A DNA stretch of 64,000 bases, from the NCBI GenBank assembly GCA_002716125.1, contig PAZH01000014.1:45539-109538 (forward strand), given 5' to 3'. The position numbers and the translations under genes were made by a program. Source of the DNA: Rhodospirillaceae bacterium (GTDB taxonomy: Bacteria > Pseudomonadota > Alphaproteobacteria > UBA8366). Below the pieces are notes generated by a model. It was given only the letters and a program-made list of their open reading frames with translations. It did not search any database and had not been told where the DNA came from. Positions 16,993 through 26,116 of the stretch are shown piece by piece; position 1 is the first letter of the stretch, and each line of letters starts with the position of its first letter.

Positions 16993-18249
16993 ATGGCGAA
17001 GACGAACGACGAAAACGGATATGCGGACAACAAAGCTGCCGCGGAGTTGTTGCCCCCGGACGTCCAAAATCATTTCGACCGTCTGAATCGCTCCTTACAC
17101 GCCCTTTGGAAACTCGGCCGCAATGTCATCCTGGTGTGGGCGCCTTACGAAACCGGCATCGAAGTTCTCGTCCTCCCGAACTACGCCATCGCGGCGCTTG
17201 CGAGCCGAGGCAATGCGAAACCCTTAGAGCGCGGCACAACGACACTCGATCGACGCGCACAACAAGAACAGAGCTTTATCGATACCGTGATCAGCGGCCC
17301 GAAACAGGTTGATCGAACGGAATTGCAGCGTATCGCGGGAAAACTAGACTTCGAGCCGCAGAATATTGATCTACCCTTCTCGCCTGGTGTGGAGATTGAT
17401 CTTCATTTGATCGATTCATTGTTACGGCGCTATAGCCTTTCCTATGTCGAAGATCGCGCCGTCGCCTTGTTCGACATCGTGAATTTTTCGCTCTACTCAC
17501 CCCTCGAGCAGGTCACTGAGCTGAACAGTCTGGCGTATTCCGTGAATTCTGCGCACAGCAAATTGTTGCAGCGGAAGATCGATATTAATTTTGCACGCAG
17601 CACAACGGGCGACGGATTCTATATTTGGAACCGAGACCGCAGCATACAAGCGAACGTGAATTTATATCATTTCATGCATCTCGTGCTCGCGGACAACGCC
17701 ATCGCACGAACAAAAGCCGTGCAACAAAATTCGGTCCCGCTCCTGAGAACATGCTTCGACATCGGTGGTCATTACGAATTTTATCAATCTGAAGGATTGT
17801 CGCCGACCGTCTACAGCTACATCGTCGGCGAGGTCACGATCGAGCTCGCACGCATGATCGACAAAGTGATACCCGGACAAATCATGGTGGGCGACTTCCT
17901 CGTGGACATGCCCGATCCCGATACAGCCGGCACAAGAGAATTGTCGTCCATCGAATTCATCGAGAAAACCCAGCAAAGCCTCTCGAACTTGCAGGGCCTC
18001 GTGTTGTCCGACGATGAAATCAATTCGATCCAATGTTACCTTACGGGACAACGGAACACGGATGGCGGATTTGGTATCAAACGGTACTTATTACACGACA
18101 AACATGGACTGACTCGGCATATCTATAATGCCAAGGTCAATATCTATCGCCAGCAGGCCGATCCTATATATCTTGGTGTCCAAGATAAGGAGATGCAGAC
18201 GTTCGAGAGCGATCATACCGGCGAAACTGTTAGCCCGGCGGCGGAATAA
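16993..18249 (+). CDS. class III nucleotide cyclase-like protein, degenerate
   Basis: A 418-residue soluble protein. Residues 150-330 follow the class III cyclase fold. VALFDIVNFS holds metal-binding D161, STTGDGFYIW holds D207, and SYIVGEVTIELARM followed by VIPGQIMVGDF matches the GDxVNxAARL...PGxIlvs region. Arg287 is kept, but the catalytic Asn position is Ile283. Residues 1-145 are unrelated to known sensor domains that I can name. Both metal ligands are kept and the transition-state Asn is lost, so the protein may be a weak cyclase or a nucleotide-binding regulator. No membrane segment. It is 98 bases after the cupin gene and 24 bases before the protease. Confidence 0.65.
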   Translation: MAKTNDENGYADNKAAAELLPPDVQNHFDRLNRSLHALWKLGRNVILVWAPYETGIEVLVLPNYAIAALASRGNAKPLERGTTTLDRRAQQEQSFIDTVISGPKQVDRTELQRIAGKLDFEPQNIDLPFSPGVEIDLHLIDSLLRRYSLSYVEDRAVALFDIVNFSLYSPLEQVTELNSLAYSVNSAHSKLLQRKIDINFARSTTGDGFYIWNRDRSIQANVNLYHFMHLVLADNAIARTKAVQQNSVPLLRTCFDIGGHYEFYQSEGLSPTVYSYIVGEVTIELARMIDKVIPGQIMVGDFLVDMPDPDTAGTRELSSIEFIEKTQQSLSNLQGLVLSDDEINSIQCYLTGQRNTDGGFGIKRYLLHDKHGLTRHIYNAKVNIYRQQADPIYLGVQDKEMQTFESDHTGETVSPAAE

Positions 18250-18273
18250 GATTTAAGGATTCTCTCATTCGGA

Positions 18274-19560
18274 ATGAAGCACATCACTAAACCTTTAATC
18301 GCGTTCGCAGCTTTTCTGCTGCTTGCATCCTGCGAAATTTTCGGCCCGAAGCCCGGCCCCCAAGCTGTCGCCGCGGCCAATCAAATCGCCGCGGATATCA
18401 CATTGCATCGTGCGACGGCCGGCCTCGGCACGGAACTCTCCGATCCGGCGCTCGCCATTTTTGCGCGGGTTTTCGAGAAGGTTCGCGAAGACTATGTGCG
18501 CGCCGTAACGGACACCGCTCTCCTGTCTGCAGCGCGCGCGGGTCTCAAGAAAGCTCATCCCGATCCGAAAGGTGTCGACGATGGCGTTCTGGTGATGGCC
18601 GCGATCGACGGGATGCTTGGCTCTCTCGATCGATACAGCACCTATCTCGACCCATCCGATCTTAAAGCCATGCGCGACCGTATCCGCGGACAGTTCGGCG
18701 GACTCGGTATCAAGGTCCGCAAACACGATGAAGGTTTGACTGTTGTCGCACCAATCGACGGGACGCCGGCTTATCGGGCGGGACTGAAGTCCGGCGATAT
18801 TATTTCGCATGCCGACGGCAAAGCGCTAAAAACGCTAACCCTACCCGCCGCCGTTCGCATCCTGCGAGGCGACGTTGGCGAACCGATAACGCTGACGATC
18901 CGCCGGTCCGGTGCACCGACGTTTGATGTCGAAGTTGTTCGCGAAGTGATTAAAGTCGCTGGCGTGCGGTCGCGTGTAGAAAAGGATGTCGGGTATATTC
19001 GTGTGAGTGAGTTTACCCGGCACGTAAGCCGCCGTGTGGAAGATGCGGTCGAGATTATCCGATCGAAGGCCGGCTCGAATCTAAAGGGCTTTGTGCTCGA
19101 CCTCCGCAACAATCCGGGCGGGCCCTTCGACGAAGCTATCTTCATGTCCGATTCCTTTCTTGAACAAGGTCGAATCGTCTCGACCAAGAGCCGAGACGGC
19201 GAAGCGCATCACGAAGCCGAAGCCGGCGACGTTGCAAACGGCCTCCCCGTTGTTGTCTTGATCAATGGCGGATCCGCTTCGGCCGCGGAAATCGTCGCCG
19301 GCGCGTTGCGGGATCATAAACGCGCTGTCCTTATCGGCCGGAAAAGTTTCGGCAAAGGCACGGTGCAAAGGCTAATCCCGCTCGGTCGCAACGACGCGCT
19401 GCGGCTAACGACGGCGATCTATCTCACACCATCGGGCAAATCCGTCGAAGGCGGTATCGAGCCGGATGTTGATGTCGTTTCGGACGACGATCGAGACGGC
19501 GACGAGCAGTTGGAGCGCGCTATTCAGACGGTGCGGGAGCTATACCGTTCACGCCCGTAA
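18274..19560 (+). CDS. S41 C-terminal processing peptidase, lipoprotein
   Basis: A 428-residue periplasmic serine protease of the CtpA/Prc family. The lipobox LLAS-C20 predicts a lipid-anchored N-terminus. A PDZ domain covers about 135-225 (FGGLGIKVRK, GLKSGDIISHADG). The S41 catalytic domain has nucleophile S336 in GGSASAAEIVAGAL and general base K361 in KSFGKGTVQ. It lacks a C-terminal extension. It is a second-type Ctp beside the usual alphaproteobacterial CtpA, or replaces it. Its gene overlaps the 3' end of the convergent YkgJ-like gene by 41 bases. Confidence 0.92.
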   Translation: MKHITKPLIAFAAFLLLASCEIFGPKPGPQAVAAANQIAADITLHRATAGLGTELSDPALAIFARVFEKVREDYVRAVTDTALLSAARAGLKKAHPDPKGVDDGVLVMAAIDGMLGSLDRYSTYLDPSDLKAMRDRIRGQFGGLGIKVRKHDEGLTVVAPIDGTPAYRAGLKSGDIISHADGKALKTLTLPAAVRILRGDVGEPITLTIRRSGAPTFDVEVVREVIKVAGVRSRVEKDVGYIRVSEFTRHVSRRVEDAVEIIRSKAGSNLKGFVLDLRNNPGGPFDEAIFMSDSFLEQGRIVSTKSRDGEAHHEAEAGDVANGLPVVVLINGGSASAAEIVAGALRDHKRAVLIGRKSFGKGTVQRLIPLGRNDALRLTTAIYLTPSGKSVEGGIEPDVDVVSDDDRDGDEQLERAIQTVRELYRSRP

Positions 19561-20349
19561 CATAACGTTCGTTAACAGATGTCAGGCGGGCCGGCGCGAA
19601 CACGGACTGATCCCGCAACCATTCCTCCTCGATATCAGGGGAATTCAGCGCGATTTCGAGCGCCGCCGTCAATTCAACCGCATAACACTCTAGCCCAACG
19701 TCTCGCAGGGCCATTGCCATCCCGGTCTGCGCACTATTGAAAATCATTTTTGGGACGATCAAGAACGGACCACTTCGCTCTCCGGATGAAATCGCGCGTA
19801 CAACACCGTCAAAATTCTCAAACAGATCATGACAAACTTGGGCGCTTTCCGAATGCGCGCCGCGACACATCGTCGGACGGCCGTCATGAGCGGAACACAC
19901 CGAATCTTTCAGGAGACCGCACGCAATACCCTGCGTTTGGCGTGTGGCAGTGTCCTTCCCTTCGATCTCCAGTGAACGCTGCCGCAACGTCGCCTTCAAA
20001 GCTTCAATTTCCGGCAAATCAAACGTGTTTACGATATGTTTCTTAACGAACAGCACCTCGGGTACGATGACCATTACGGTTTGGTGGCAGCACCAAGCAC
20101 AGCCCTTATGACAATCGAAAGCGGGCGATTCAGCAGCTAAATCTTGCCAAACGCTCTCGGCCGTCTGAATCGCGGCGTCAACGATATCGGTTATTTTTTT
20201 GCGGTTGGCTGATCTCCGAGGATACGGCCACACTCGGTATATACCGCCTCCATCGTCGCCGGCTCGAGGAAATTTTCGGCCAAGGTCTTCGCATGTTTCT
20301 TGAGGCCAGGTTTCGCGACAAACCATTCCGACAGATCGTTTTCATCCAT
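19520..20349 (-). pseudogene. YkgJ-type cysteine-cluster protein, frameshifted at an A7 run
   Basis: The main part (19520 to about 20195) encodes a Fe/Zn cysteine-cluster protein: FDCHKGCAWCCHQTV, then CGLLKDSVCSAHDGRPTMC and a final SAQVC. Eight or more cysteines are arranged as in the YkgJ family. The natural N-terminus lies in another frame: ATG at 20349 gives MDENDLSEWF to GDQPTAKK and then stops. The switch point is seven A on the minus strand (20200-20194). One more A would join DQPTAKK to ITDIVDAAIQ. The site A-AAA-AAA is also a possible -1 slippage site. Function of the family is unknown; metal binding is likely. Confidence 0.75.
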
Positions 20350-20716
20350 GCTTTGAAATGACCTCCACGGCGAAATCCGCAACTTGGCCCCAACTTTGCA
20401 ATTTCAGTTATATCGTAGATCGAACTCTGAATGGAGAGTGAAAATGTACCCCGAACGTGATCATCCGTTGGACGGCCCTCATCCGACCGATTGAGGGGCG
20501 TAATGAAGCAATAATTATCGGCGCTTTCGTCAAATCACCCTGATGTCGCCCAGATTTTGACGCGATTCATGCCGATATTCTGCTCTGTAGACGGAGCCGG
20601 TTGGTTCCGGAGACATTCTATACGGTTTTGCGGGCGCGCCTCGGCGCGTTCATCCTCCCCAAACTCGGGCCGCGTTCCCACCGAACGCGGCCTATTTTTT
20701 GTGCAAGTGCTGCGAA
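20350..20716. other. intergenic region with a terminator but no recognised gene
   Basis: The gap lies between two leftward genes yet ends in a strong rightward terminator, so a rightward transcript is implied. A tiny frame at 20444-20494 (16 codons, MYPERDHPLD...) has GGAGAG before its ATG. The segment 20530-20667 has several short hairpins and no longer reading frame of normal composition. A small RNA or short peptide gene is possible. I do not recognise 6S, SRP or tmRNA features. Confidence 0.35.
20668..20700 (+). terminator. strong Rho-independent terminator, plus strand
   Basis: A perfect ten-base-pair stem, GGCCGCGTTC (20668-20677) with GAACGCGGCC (20683-20692), loop CCACC, is followed by TATTTTTT. 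On the minus strand no T run follows, so it works rightward. No obvious rightward gene stands before it. Confidence 0.85.
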
Positions 20717-22021
20717 TTAGGCAAATAAAACCACGCAGATAAACACTGCGGCAACGATGCCGGCCAGGTCTGCGGTCAAACCAGCGGCCAGCGCATGCCG
20801 AATTCGGCGGATTTGCACCGCGCCGAAATAAACGGCAAGCACGTAGAACGTCGTTTCCGTTGAGCCTTGAAATGTGCTCACCAAATAGCCGACATACGTA
20901 TCCGGGCCCGTTGCCGGATCGGACAGGATCGAGGCGAGTATCCCGTAGGCGCCGGAACCCGACAGCGGCCGCAGCAGCGCCATCGGCAGTGCCTCCGGCG
21001 GCAGTCCGACCAAACGGGTCAACGCGCCGAGCGGTTCTATCAACAGCTCCATTGCACCGCTGGCTCGAAACATGCCAACCGCCACCAGGATGGCGACCAG
21101 ATAGGGGATGATTCGAACGGCGACTTGAAAGCCGTCTTTCGCCCCATCGACGAAGGCTTCATAGACCCGGACCCCGCGCAGTACGCCGAACCCGAGCAAC
21201 CCAACCATGAGGCCTGGCACGATCCATGGAGAGACCGCCCGCCCATAAAAGATCGTCAGGGGAATGAGTGCGACGACGGCTGCGAGCGCCAGCAGCGATA
21301 CCCATGTCGGATAAGCACCTTCGACCTGTTCGATGGGTGTCGGTATATCCGGCGTTTCGCTCGGGGCGGCCGCGCGCTCATCTGCCGGCGTCGCTGCCGC
21401 GGTCTCGGTGATCGGGAACCATCGCTGCAACAGCTTGGCAGACGCGATCGCAACAGCCGTCGAGCACAATGTCGCGAACAACGTCGTCGGTAGAATGGCA
21501 GCCGGATCGGTTGAGCCGGTCGCCGCACGAAGCGCAATAACACCTGTCGGCAGCAGAGTGACACTTGAAGTATTAATCGCCAAAAACAGAACCATTGCAT
21601 TCGTCGCCGTGCCTTTATGCTGGTTCAGCGAATCGAGCGCCTGCATCGCACGAATACCGAATGGCGTTGCGGCGTTGCCGAGGCCCATCACATTGGCGGA
21701 AAAATTCATGATCATGGCGCCCATCGCCGGATGCTCGGCCGGCACGTCGGGGAAAAGACGAACCATCAAGGGCCTGAGGAGCCGCGCGATGATCACCAAC
21801 AGCCCACCGCTCTCCGCGACCTTCATCAGGCCGAGAAACAATGTCATCACACCAATCAAGCTGATCGCCAACGTGACCGAAGATCCGGCCGTATCAATCA
21901 TCCCCGCAGCAAGGCCCTGCATCGGTTGCTCGGCATCCGGGGTCGGCGGCGCAAAGGTTATCTGACGGAATGCCGCCACCAGGAAGGATACAAGGACAAT
22001 CGCAAAGAAAACGGCATTCAC
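20717..22021 (-). CDS. fused SpmA-SpmB nucleoside-recognition (gate) membrane protein
   Basis: A 434-residue inner-membrane protein with two homologous halves. The N-terminal half is SpmA-like (MGAMIMNFSANVMGLGNAAT, then LFLAINTSSVTLLPTGVIAL). The C-terminal half is SpmB-like (LLRPLSGSGAYGILASIL, then STFQGSTETTFYVLAVYFGA). A hydrophilic linker with Pro/Glu lies near 205-240. In Bacillus the two are separate spore-maturation genes; fused forms occur in non-sporulating bacteria, probably as transporters. The stop is followed by the region with the plus-strand terminator. The start overlaps the next gene's stop (ATGA). Confidence 0.9.
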   Translation of the reverse strand: MNAVFFAIVLVSFLVAAFRQITFAPPTPDAEQPMQGLAAGMIDTAGSSVTLAISLIGVMTLFLGLMKVAESGGLLVIIARLLRPLMVRLFPDVPAEHPAMGAMIMNFSANVMGLGNAATPFGIRAMQALDSLNQHKGTATNAMVLFLAINTSSVTLLPTGVIALRAATGSTDPAAILPTTLFATLCSTAVAIASAKLLQRWFPITETAAATPADERAAAPSETPDIPTPIEQVEGAYPTWVSLLALAAVVALIPLTIFYGRAVSPWIVPGLMVGLLGFGVLRGVRVYEAFVDGAKDGFQVAVRIIPYLVAILVAVGMFRASGAMELLIEPLGALTRLVGLPPEALPMALLRPLSGSGAYGILASILSDPATGPDTYVGYLVSTFQGSTETTFYVLAVYFGAVQIRRIRHALAAGLTADLAGIVAAVFICVVLFA

Positions 22022-23679
22022 GCCGCGTCACCCTTCTGGCTGTCGAATGCCGCGAAGGCCCTGTGCAACTCGCCAAGATCTTTGACTTGGATGTCGGCAG
22101 AGATACTCGAAACATTCGCATTGCCGCTTTCTACCAACACGGAGCGCAGTTTGGCAGCGCGTGCGCCGCGAATATCGGTATCGATCGTATCGCCGACCAT
22201 GATCGTCTCGTGCGCCTCGAGGCCGATCGAGGAGAGCGCTTGCTGGAAGATACCCGCTTGCGGCTTGCCGATGACGGTCGCCTCCGCCGCCGCAGCCGCT
22301 TCGATGAACGCTTGCACCGCGCCCGCACCTGCACGGAGCCCACCTTCGATCGGCACCGTCAAATCCGGGTTGGTCACGATCAATTGCGCCCCGTTGCGAA
22401 CATGGACCACAGCATCGGACAAACGTTGCAGCGGCAGCGAAAGGTCGATACCGGCCACGACAAAGTCGGGTTGGTCACTTTCGACGGCACCGACGGCTTC
22501 CATCTCCGTGCGCAACGCATCGCCGCCGACGAGAAACACGGCGGCGGCATCCGATCTCTTCGCGATGTATTGTGCAGCCGCCCAGCCGGACGTGAAGATG
22601 CGGGCACCGTCGAGCGCAATGCCCATCGACGCCAGCTTCGCCGAATACTCGGCACCTGTTTTCAACGCATTGTTTGTAACGGCACCCACCGACCGGCCCG
22701 TTTCGGCCAAATAAGCGAAAAATTCGGCAGCGCCCGGAATCACTTCGTCGCCACGGTATACAACGCCATCGAGGTCGAATAGAACGCCCTTCACATTCGA
22801 GAAGAAATCCTCGTTCGAGGGCGGAGGAACATGCCGATCCAATTCCCGGAAAGACGGCAATGGCGATACCCATTTCCGGTCGAGCGGCCGTAGCGGAATT
22901 TTGGCGCTCAAGGCATCGGCACCGTGACATTCCCAATAAATTTCATCACCGATCTGAATGCTAGACCACGCCCCGGCAGGATCTGGCGCCGTCGTGAAAC
23001 TTTCCGTCAACGACTGCAGCGAAAGATAAGGAATGCCGTCAACAGTGTTCAGTTTATTCCAATGCACGTGCCCGGCGACGCAGAGGACAACATTCCCGGC
23101 ATCTCTCAACACCTCCCGTATTCTGCTTGTATCCGTGTAGCGCGAGAGGTCGGGATTCGCTTCGAAGTAATAGTTGCCCGTCATGTCGCTCCCATCGAGC
23201 GGCACATGGCTAAACACGATCGAAGGCAAACTCGTCGCGGCAAGATCGGCGGTCAACCATTCGAGATCCTCGGTTTTAAGCTGAAAACCGCAACCGCGAC
23301 CAATATGCGTGTCGGCCTGCCAAAAGACCAAGTGATAACCGTTTACGTCGATACTTTCGCTCGACATTGAAACGCCGAGCAGCTCTTCGCCTTCCTCAGC
23401 TGTCATGAATTCCAGGTCATGATTGCCAAGAATATGACGGCGCTGAACCCCGACGCGCTGGAACACGCCGGCAACATCCGCCGTCAGCTCCCGATCGGTC
23501 TCGTTGTCCCTATCGCTGATACGGTCCCCCAAGTCGACGACAATATCGGCATCCCAATCGTTCGCAAAATCGACAAACTTATTCAGCAGACCGAGCGCCG
23601 CCGGGCCTATTTTCGTTTTTGATATCGCGCCATGATGAATATCTGTAACAACGGCAATCTTTAACTGAGAACGCGGCAT
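22018..23679 (-). CDS. fusion of metallophosphoesterase and HAD-IIA phosphatase
   Basis: A 553-residue soluble protein. Residues 8-225 are a calcineurin-like phosphoesterase: VTDIHHG, VDLGDRISD, ILGNHD, FSHVPLDG and VAGHVHWN give all five metal-site blocks. Residues 295-535 are a NagD-type HAD phosphatase: VLFDLDGVVYRGD with nucleophile Asp, VTNN, GKPQAGIF with Lys, and MVGDTIDTDIRGA. The two enzymes are normally separate, so one polypeptide may carry out two dephosphorylation steps on linked substrates. The linker is about 40 residues. The coding end overlaps the start of the SpmAB gene, implying coupled translation. Confidence 0.9.
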   Translation of the reverse strand: MPRSQLKIAVVTDIHHGAISKTKIGPAALGLLNKFVDFANDWDADIVVDLGDRISDRDNETDRELTADVAGVFQRVGVQRRHILGNHDLEFMTAEEGEELLGVSMSSESIDVNGYHLVFWQADTHIGRGCGFQLKTEDLEWLTADLAATSLPSIVFSHVPLDGSDMTGNYYFEANPDLSRYTDTSRIREVLRDAGNVVLCVAGHVHWNKLNTVDGIPYLSLQSLTESFTTAPDPAGAWSSIQIGDEIYWECHGADALSAKIPLRPLDRKWVSPLPSFRELDRHVPPPSNEDFFSNVKGVLFDLDGVVYRGDEVIPGAAEFFAYLAETGRSVGAVTNNALKTGAEYSAKLASMGIALDGARIFTSGWAAAQYIAKRSDAAAVFLVGGDALRTEMEAVGAVESDQPDFVVAGIDLSLPLQRLSDAVVHVRNGAQLIVTNPDLTVPIEGGLRAGAGAVQAFIEAAAAAEATVIGKPQAGIFQQALSSIGLEAHETIMVGDTIDTDIRGARAAKLRSVLVESGNANVSSISADIQVKDLGELHRAFAAFDSQKGDAA

Positions 23680-23769
23680 TCAGGCCTACCTGTCTTGGGC
23701 AAATTTCAGACCCGCGACATTAGAGTAGAGCGTTCACGAATGCCAATTTTCGAATTGAGCCCTCAGGCA

Positions 23770-25206
23770 TTAAACAACGCTGCGTAATCCCGCTTGAAAG
23801 GACACACATCGTTCTGCCGGCAGGGTGACATGCACGGCCGTTCCTTGCCCAACTCGGCTTTCGACCGACAACGAGCCTCCGTGCAAGTCGACCAGGGCTT
23901 TAACGATACTGAGTCCAAGACCGGCGCCTTCTTGTTTCCGGCGAAGCACATCGCCCGCTTGATGAAACGGATCGAACACCTTTTCCATATCATCTTGATC
24001 AATGCCGGGTCCGGTATCGGAGACCGTCACGATGGCGCCGCCGTCGTCGCTGCGCCCGAGCGTGAGCGTCACTTGGCCAGTTTCAGGCGTGAACTTGATC
24101 GCGTTCGACAGCAGATTGTTGAAAATTTGCCGAATTCGAACAGGGTCGACTTTCACGACGACCGTTTGAGCTTCGAGCGAAGAGACGAGCTTCATCGATT
24201 CATGCGACCGCGTGCCGACAACATCGACGATGCAACTCTCCAAAAGCTCGACGAGATCAGCCTCGGTTTCGACCAAGTCTAGTTTCCCGGCTTCGATTCG
24301 AGAAAGATCCAATAGATCATTGACCAGATATAGAAGTGAATTGCCGGCGTCAGAGATATAGCCAGCGTACTCAAGATGCCGCCCCTCTCTTTTCTGCGGC
24401 GATGCACCGCCAATCAGATCAGCGAACCCAATGATGGAATTTAACGGCGTGCGGAGTTCGTGACTCATTTTGGCAAGGAACTCCGACTTCGCCATATTCG
24501 CTCGCTGCGCTTCCTCGAGGCTCGTCGCAAGGTCCGCCTCTGCACGAACCTGCGCCGATATATCGCGCCCGATCCCGCGATAGCCTGCGAATTCGCCGTG
24601 GTCATCGAAAACAGGCTTTCCGCTTATGGAAACAAAGACGGTCTCGCCTCGATTATTCATCCGCGTATGTACGAATTCCCGGAAAGGACGTCGCTCATCC
24701 AAATCACGCAAATGCTGTTGGAGAGCTTCCGGTTCGGCACCCGGGGCACCGACTTCCCGGCGTGTCCGTCCAAGCAAGGTTTCCGGGCGAACACCGGTCA
24801 CGCTGCTAAAGGCTTCCGAGAAATAGGTAAACCTGAGCTCATCGTCCATCGCCCAGAAGAAATCCGAACTGACCTCCGCGAATGCCTTAAAGTCCTCTCG
24901 ACTTTGCTGCAACGCCTTGGTCGATTGCCCCACCTGGACCAGAAGCGGCTTGATCCGGAAGACCCCAATGACCATCAGCAGTGAGATAAACAACGCAACG
25001 AGTTCTGCGATCAATTCGGGCGATTGCGGAACGTCGCCGGCGACAGCCCAGTAAAACGTTATGCTTCGCCGGACGCCCATCAATGTCAGCGCCGCCGCGA
25101 TCAAAGACCAAACCCAGAGATGACCTGTCAGCTTGATAAGCCGAAATGCCCCGATTGCAGCCGAGAACTGCAAGACGATGGACAACGCAAGTACAATGGT
25201 CGACAC
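23770..25206 (-). CDS. membrane PAS-domain sensor histidine kinase
   Basis: A 478-residue hybrid-free sensor kinase. Three hydrophobic helices (about 3-22, 31-53 and 64-84) are followed by a PAS/PAC domain (105-222, DDELRFTYFSEAFSSVTGVR, GYRGIGRDIS), HisKA with phospho-acceptor H249 in KMSHELRTPLNSIIGF and a HATPase with N box (IFNNLLSNAIKFTPETG), G1 DTGPGID and G2 GAGLGLSIVK. No response regulator is adjacent, so its partner is elsewhere. The signal may be sensed in the membrane or by PAS. Confidence 0.92.
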   Translation of the reverse strand: MSTIVLALSIVLQFSAAIGAFRLIKLTGHLWVWSLIAAALTLMGVRRSITFYWAVAGDVPQSPELIAELVALFISLLMVIGVFRIKPLLVQVGQSTKALQQSREDFKAFAEVSSDFFWAMDDELRFTYFSEAFSSVTGVRPETLLGRTRREVGAPGAEPEALQQHLRDLDERRPFREFVHTRMNNRGETVFVSISGKPVFDDHGEFAGYRGIGRDISAQVRAEADLATSLEEAQRANMAKSEFLAKMSHELRTPLNSIIGFADLIGGASPQKREGRHLEYAGYISDAGNSLLYLVNDLLDLSRIEAGKLDLVETEADLVELLESCIVDVVGTRSHESMKLVSSLEAQTVVVKVDPVRIRQIFNNLLSNAIKFTPETGQVTLTLGRSDDGGAIVTVSDTGPGIDQDDMEKVFDPFHQAGDVLRRKQEGAGLGLSIVKALVDLHGGSLSVESRVGQGTAVHVTLPAERCVSFQAGLRSVV

Positions 25207-25309
25207 CGCGACCTCCCAAGGGGCGGGAAGACACCTTCCACACGAAATAATTGTTATAAGATGAGAAAAACTAGTTAACGACTGGTAAACAAGCGACCGG
25301 TATCACGGA

Positions 25310-26116
25310 CTATTGATCCGCGCCCAGCATCCGCCATCGCCGATAAAATATGCTTCGGCTCTGCTGCGATACCGCCGAAAGCGGCGCGAGAAGCGCCGCC
25401 AAGAGCTTGGGCACGGGCGAAGGGCGCATGACGTCCATGAAGACGCAATACCGGCGCCCTTCGGTGTCGTTGACCGATCGATGAATAAGCGTGTCATCGA
25501 ATATGAACAGCGGATCATCGCGCCAAACGTGTTTCGTATTCCCGCATTCGATAAAGACGTCGGCACTTTCCGTCGGCGTTAAGTTATAGAGGATCCGCAA
25601 CGTGAGCCGAAGCGGCCCGAAATGGGAGGTCGTTGATTCATTCCCATCGAATACCGAGACGGCAATCGTCCGGAGATGCTCGAACGGCCGATTGAATTCC
25701 GCAATTTCCGAGTTGTAGCGCTTTCCAAACCACCGGTAGACGAACATGCCGCGCCGGTCGTCACCCAATTCTTCGTCGATACGCGCGATGATCTTCTCTT
25801 TGTGTTCGTCAAACGCAGACAGGACGTCGCTGATTTCCTGGCGGCAAGCGGGTGAAAAGTCTTCCGGCCGGTAAATGCGCTTGTTCCGATAACAGAAGAG
25901 GTCGACGAACAAGTTGACGGGCGCAAACAGCCACGCCGTAAAGAAACCATTGCCGAAGAAATACCGGTCGAATAACTCGAAATTCTTCCGCTCGTTCCGC
26001 AACACATCGATCAACCCGAACGCGATATATGTCAGCGCGAACACGGGCATAATCAGCAGTGCGGCGGCGACGCCGAGCGCCGCCAAAAGATTTTTTTTCA
26101 GTCGTTTTCCTGTCAC
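25310..26116 (-). CDS. aspartyl/asparaginyl beta-hydroxylase-like membrane-anchored oxygenase
   Basis: A 268-residue protein with an N-terminal membrane segment (about 9-36) and a 2-oxoglutarate/Fe(II) double-stranded beta-helix of the Asp/Asn hydroxylase type. The family signature is present: [14 protein letters not shown], then [20 protein letters not shown], ending [13 protein letters not shown]. The His of the last motif and the Arg are conserved. In bacteria such enzymes often act on lipids (LpxO-like) or peptides. It starts at a GTG that overlaps the stop of the chemoreceptor gene. The T8 run near its start (26091-26098) does not break the frame. Confidence 0.85.
   Translation of the reverse strand: MTGKRLKKNLLAALGVAAALLIMPVFALTYIAFGLIDVLRNERKNFELFDRYFFGNGFFTAWLFAPVNLFVDLFCYRNKRIYRPEDFSPACRQEISDVLSAFDEHKEKIIARIDEELGDDRRGMFVYRWFGKRYNSEIAEFNRPFEHLRTIAVSVFDGNESTTSHFGPLRLTLRILYNLTPTESADVFIECGNTKHVWRDDPLFIFDDTLIHRSVNDTEGRRYCVFMDVMRPSPVPKLLAALLAPLSAVSQQSRSIFYRRWRMLGADQ

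Noticed and set aside
26091-26098. T8 run as a frameshift or terminator
   Set aside because: The reading frame across it is intact and family-like, and no stem precedes it.
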